A DNA stretch of 8,720 nucleotides from an uncultured Aliarcobacter sp. (GTDB lineage: Bacteria > Campylobacterota > Campylobacteria > Campylobacterales > Arcobacteraceae), in contig CANRCH010000072.1 in the NCBI GenBank assembly GCA_947629065.1, positions 1 through 8,720 of the forward strand, written 5' to 3'. A program made the position numbers and the translations under genes. The notes beneath the pieces are model-generated. The model did not search any database, was not told where the DNA came from, and saw only the letters and a program-made list of their open reading frames with translations. This document shows, piece by piece, positions 6,019 through 8,720 of this stretch (the first letter of the stretch is position 1; each line of letters begins with the position of its first letter).

Positions 6019-6506
6019 GCAGCTAAAAATTCACTTTCAAGATTATCTTTTTTTACTATATGCTCAATCATCTCTCGTACAGCTCCATCTCCGCCACTTT
6101 TTGTGCAAACTACATCAACTATATCTTTTATATAGTGTGAACCATTTTGTGGAGTAAAAGAAAGCTCTACAGCTTTTAGCATTTTATAATCATTTAAATC
6201 ATCACCAATTGCTGCAACTTGTGATAAATTTAAATTCTCTTCTTTTAATATGTTTTCTAAAACTTCAAGCTTATTTTTAACACCTTGATATAGATGTTTT
6301 ATATTTAACTCTTTTGCTCTTTGTTCAACAATAACTGAATTTCTTCCAGTTATTATTGCTACTTTTTTTCCTAAATGTCTAGTCCAAACACTTATTGCTA
6401 AACCATCACTTACATCAAAAGATTTTGACTCAATTCCATTGCTAGAAAAAGTTATTTGTCCATTTGTTAATGTTCCATCAACATCAAGAACTAATAACTC
6501 AATCAT
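6009..6506 (-). CDS. kdsC: 3-deoxy-D-manno-octulosonate 8-phosphate phosphatase KdsC
   Basis: KdsC removes phosphate from Kdo-8-phosphate to free Kdo, the inner-core sugar of lipooligosaccharide. The 165-residue protein is a cap-less (C0) HAD phosphatase. Motif I is DVDGTLTNG (8-16, nucleophile D8 and acid/base D10), motif II is ITGRNS (52-57), the motif III lysine lies in GVKNKLEVL (75-83) and motif IV is GDDLND (101-106). The tail SGGDGAVRE (137-145) is typical of KdsC and separates it from other small HAD enzymes. Its ATG overlaps the hisB stop in an ATGA unit (4 bp). Being followed by lptC and lptA couples Kdo supply to lipooligosaccharide transport. Confidence 0.94.
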   Translation of the reverse strand: MIELLVLDVDGTLTNGQITFSSNGIESKSFDVSDGLAISVWTRHLGKKVAIITGRNSVIVEQRAKELNIKHLYQGVKNKLEVLENILKEENLNLSQVAAIGDDLNDYKMLKAVELSFTPQNGSHYIKDIVDVVCTKSGGDGAVREMIEHIVKKDNLESEFLAAWL

Positions 6507-7075
6507 AAAACACCTTTTGTACTTGGAATTCCAAGCTTTTCATTTTTAACTAATGCTCGTCTTAATGCAACTGCAAATGCTTTAAATGTAGCTTCAATGA
6601 TATGGTGTTTGTTTCTTCCTCTATCTTGTATTAAATGTAGAGTAATTCCAGCATTTCCACTTAATGCATGAAAAAACTCTTCAACTAATTCAACATCAAA
6701 CTGCCCTACTTTTTCAACTAAATCTATCTCATAAACTAAATATGGTCTATTTGATAAATCTAAAGCACAACTTACAGCTGCTTCATCCATTACAACTGTT
6801 GCATTTCCATATCTCTCAACTGCTTGAATAGGAAAAATTGCTTTTTTCAAAGCTTGTCCTAATACAATTCCACAATCTTCAACTGTATGGTGATAATCTA
6901 TATGTAAATCACCTTTACACTCTAAATTTATATCTATTCCACTATGTTTACTTAATGCTTCAAGCATATGATCAAAAAATCCAACACCTGTATTTATAGA
7001 AAATTTTCCACAACCATTTAAATCTAATTTACATTTAATATCTGTCTCTTTTGTAGTTCTATTTATTTCAACCAT
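6503..7075 (-). CDS. hisB: Imidazoleglycerol-phosphate dehydratase HisB (monofunctional)
   Basis: HisB dehydrates imidazoleglycerol phosphate to imidazoleacetol phosphate, the sixth step of histidine synthesis. The 190-residue protein is the dehydratase alone, with no histidinol-phosphatase domain. The two manganese-binding half-sites are visible: FFDHMLEAL (33-41) with DYHHTVED (60-67), and NKHHIIEATFKAF (155-167). RPYLVYE (110-116) and the C-terminal STKG (185-188) are also typical. The ATG comes after a 9-nt gap from rlpA, with an AGGA ribosome binding site that overlaps the rlpA stop codon, and its stop overlaps kdsC by 4 bp. No other his gene is near. In C. jejuni and H. pylori, as recalled, rlpA is followed directly by kdsC, so hisB appears to have been placed into an envelope operon. 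Confidence 0.97.
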   Translation of the reverse strand: MVEINRTTKETDIKCKLDLNGCGKFSINTGVGFFDHMLEALSKHSGIDINLECKGDLHIDYHHTVEDCGIVLGQALKKAIFPIQAVERYGNATVVMDEAAVSCALDLSNRPYLVYEIDLVEKVGQFDVELVEEFFHALSGNAGITLHLIQDRGRNKHHIIEATFKAFAVALRRALVKNEKLGIPSTKGVL

Positions 7076-7084
7076 TTTAAAATC

Positions 7085-7987
7085 CTATTTAATTATTATT
7101 GCATTTAAACCATTATTTGATTTAAAATTTTGTGCTTCATTTTCTGAAGCAAAACCTTTTATTAATACTCTATATAATCCATTTTTATTTACATATTCTA
7201 CCATTTTTGAAGGAAATCTTCTCTGATACTCATTTTTTGTTTTATTTGCACCCTCTATTTTACTAAATGCCCCAACTTGAAGTGCAATATTTGAAGTTAA
7301 AGCTTTTGTGTTACTTGTAGTTACTGATTGACTGCTATTTACAGTTGTTACAACAATATCATCTTCAATAATCTGTACCTCTTCAATAGGTGCAACAGCT
7401 GGTTCTATTTTTTGTCCTATGCTGTTTTGAGGAGTATCTACTTTAGGTGAATTTGCATTTTGTATCTCACCATTAAACCCTAAAACCGTAACTCTTACTT
7501 TTGCTGTTCCTTTTTTTATCATATCAATATCAGTTGCTGCTTTATTTGATAAATCAATAACTCTACCAGATACAAAAGGTCCTCTATCGTTAATTCTTAC
7601 AATAGTACTTTTACCATTATCAAGATTATCAACTCTTACAATTGTATTCATAGGTAGAGTTTTATGTGCTGCTGTTTGGGCATACATATTATAAGTTTCA
7701 CCATTTGAAGTCTTTTTTGAGTGAAATGTAGGTCCATACCAAGATGCAATTCCTGAATGCTGATGCCCTAAAGGTACAATCTCTGGATAATATGTAATTC
7801 CAAAAACACTGTAAGGTCGCATTGTGGCTCTATGCATAGCTGGAGAGTTATTTATATTTTTATTTCCTGTATCTTTATAAATTTCATTATAGTTACTATT
7901 TACGCTTTTACTTGAACATGCTGTAAATAAAAAAGCACTTAAAGTTATAGAAAATGTTGTAACAACTGCCCTATTTAATAATTTCAA
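7085..7987 (-). CDS. rlpA: RlpA-family septal ring lytic transglycosylase lipoprotein with SPOR domain
   Basis: RlpA is an outer-membrane lipoprotein that, in Pseudomonas, cleaves peptidoglycan strands lacking stem peptides. Numbered from the TTG start chosen here (300 residues), a signal peptide ends in the lipobox LFTAC with C24. The double-psi beta-barrel domain spans about 78-170, with [31 protein letters not shown] and INDRGPF. The active-site candidates are E97, H108 and D134. A SPOR domain (about 233-300, starting IALQVGAF) would bind denuded glycan at division sites. The linker between the domains is Ser/Thr/Pro/Ile-rich. The frame also has an ATG two codons earlier (7993), but AGGAG abuts that ATG with no spacer, while it sits 6 nt before the TTG, so the TTG is favoured. 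The gene overlaps the mltD-like gene by 17 bp. Confidence 0.92.
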   Translation of the reverse strand: MKLLNRAVVTTFSITLSAFLFTACSSKSVNSNYNEIYKDTGNKNINNSPAMHRATMRPYSVFGITYYPEIVPLGHQHSGIASWYGPTFHSKKTSNGETYNMYAQTAAHKTLPMNTIVRVDNLDNGKSTIVRINDRGPFVSGRVIDLSNKAATDIDMIKKGTAKVRVTVLGFNGEIQNANSPKVDTPQNSIGQKIEPAVAPIEEVQIIEDDIVVTTVNSSQSVTTSNTKALTSNIALQVGAFSKIEGANKTKNEYQRRFPSKMVEYVNKNGLYRVLIKGFASENEAQNFKSNNGLNAIIIK

Positions 7988-8720
7988 TCTCATCTCCTAC
8001 ACTTAAAATATTTGGGTTTTTTCTTTTTATAATTCTTAATTTTTTTGTAGATACATTATTCTTACTTGCTATTTGACTAAGTGTATCACCTGATTTAACT
8101 ACATAAATATTATTTATTTTATTATTTTTACTATTTACTTGATTATTTATCTTTATATTAGCAATTTTTTGATTATAAACATCTAATTTTGTATGAGGGA
8201 TATTTAGTTTTAAATTATTTACATTTGATGGCACAATATCTTTTCTTATATGCTTGTTAATATTGATAAATTCAGCACTATTAATTGATATTGCATTTGC
8301 AATTTCTTTTAATGATTTTCCTTTTGGTGCAGGAACGGCTTCAAGATTATATTTGCTTTTTTTATCTATTGCAGAAAACTTATTATTTTCATTTAATATT
8401 GAAAAAACCAAAATTTTATTTATATAATTAACTGTTGTTTTTGGGAAATAGTCTTTATGATTATTTTTAACAGCATAAGCATAATCATAATATTTTGCAT
8501 ATCTTTCATAAACTATATATAAGTTTTTCATACCTTTTTTTGTTTTTGTATATTCGTTTATATAGCTTTTGTACTGTTTTACAGCAACTGAGTTTTGTTC
8601 ACTTGGATTTAGTTCTAAATATCTATCCAAACTAGCCCTTGCAAGTCCACTTATAACTCTTCCTTCACCTGAATTATATGCCATAATTGCTAGATACCAT
8701 TTATTAAAAATCTTATAATA
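7971..8720 (-). CDS. mltD: MltD-like membrane-bound lytic murein transglycosylase with LysM domain, 5'-truncated by the window edge
   Basis: The frame is open through the right edge; 249 C-terminal residues are visible. It begins [22 protein letters not shown], the WyLAlaAYN.GegRV motif that closes the SLT catalytic domain of MltD-type enzymes; the catalytic glutamate lies upstream, outside the window. [14 protein letters not shown] (about 91-104) matches the MltD post-catalytic segment (P.ET..Y..KIL). A weak LysM-like unit (about 130-175, [10 protein letters not shown], later LNIP) is followed by a clear LysM at the end (about 205-249, [13 protein letters not shown]). LysM units bind peptidoglycan sugar chains. 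The protein cleaves glycan strands to 1,6-anhydro products in the periplasm. A methionine at 8684 is internal to the domain and not a start. The adjacency to rlpA is as in C. jejuni and H. pylori. Confidence 0.93.
   Translation of the reverse strand, partial: YYKIFNKWYLAIMAYNSGEGRVISGLARASLDRYLELNPSEQNSVAVKQYKSYINEYTKTKKGMKNLYIVYERYAKYYDYAYAVKNNHKDYFPKTTVNYINKILVFSILNENNKFSAIDKKSKYNLEAVPAPKGKSLKEIANAISINSAEFININKHIRKDIVPSNVNNLKLNIPHTKLDVYNQKIANIKINNQVNSKNNKINNIYVVKSGDTLSQIASKNNVSTKKLRIIKRKNPNILSVGDEIEIIK
7994..7998 (-). promoter_or_regulatory. Ribosome binding site of rlpA, arguing for a TTG start
   Basis: The minus strand reads AGGAG directly followed by ATGAGA and TTG. With zero spacing to the ATG at 7993 but 6 nt to the TTG at 7987, the TTG is the better-placed start. 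Both give the same lipoprotein signal. The site lies in the 3' end of the upstream gene. Confidence 0.55.

Noticed and set aside
8682..8684. ATG as the start of the MltD-like gene
   Set aside because: The frame continues upstream with conserved WYLAI residues that belong to the catalytic domain, so this methionine is internal.
1..8720. Defence island, prophage, CRISPR, insertion sequence or other novel system
   Set aside because: Every gene except one small secreted protein belongs to a housekeeping or envelope family in syntenic order; no spaced repeat arrays, transposase or terminal inverted repeats were seen.

Overview
The window is AT-rich, densely coded bacterial chromosome. Codon use, gene content and gene order point to Campylobacterota, most likely an Arcobacter-type organism (Arcobacteraceae). 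That assignment is inferred from synteny and protein character; no search was run. No mobile element, CRISPR array, tRNA or rRNA was seen.

Layout. Bases 1-168 (+) are the 3' end of an ATP-type phosphoenolpyruvate carboxykinase gene. Next comes a short intergenic stretch with a strong hairpin whose T-tract faces the minus strand, so it best serves the converging riboflavin gene ribB (252-1283, -). RibB is a DHBP synthase with a degenerate GTP cyclohydrolase II-like tail. A divergent promoter region (1284-1387) separates ribB from a small secreted protein gene (1388-1792, +; TTG start). That gene converges, with only 6 bp between stop codons, on a long minus-strand gene train.

The train fills 1799-8720 and reads, in transcription order: mltD-like lytic transglycosylase (5' end outside the window), rlpA, hisB, kdsC, lptC, lptA, engB/ysxC, a GNAT acetyltransferase, trpD, tsaE, lptB. 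Most junctions overlap by 4-17 bp or are separated by 0-9 bp; the widest gap is 31 bp. It is very probably one operon with much translational coupling, and its promoter lies beyond the right edge.

Functional logic. MltD and RlpA remodel peptidoglycan. KdsC makes the Kdo needed for lipooligosaccharide, and LptC, LptA and LptB are parts of the machine that carries it to the outer membrane. EngB (ribosome assembly) and TsaE (tRNA t6A) are essential housekeeping factors. HisB, TrpD and the GNAT protein (possibly an N-acetylglutamate synthase) bring in histidine, tryptophan and perhaps arginine synthesis, each away from its own pathway operon. From memory, the mltD-rlpA-kdsC-lptC-lptA-engB order matches Campylobacter jejuni and Helicobacter pylori, whereas hisB looks like an insertion. 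The rpoN gene that follows tsaE-lptB in C. jejuni is absent here.

I found no convincing new multi-gene system. The items most worth a second look are the GNAT protein with a cysteine-rich tail, the RibB degenerate domain, the small secreted protein, the RlpA active-site substitution and start, and the missing rpoN.
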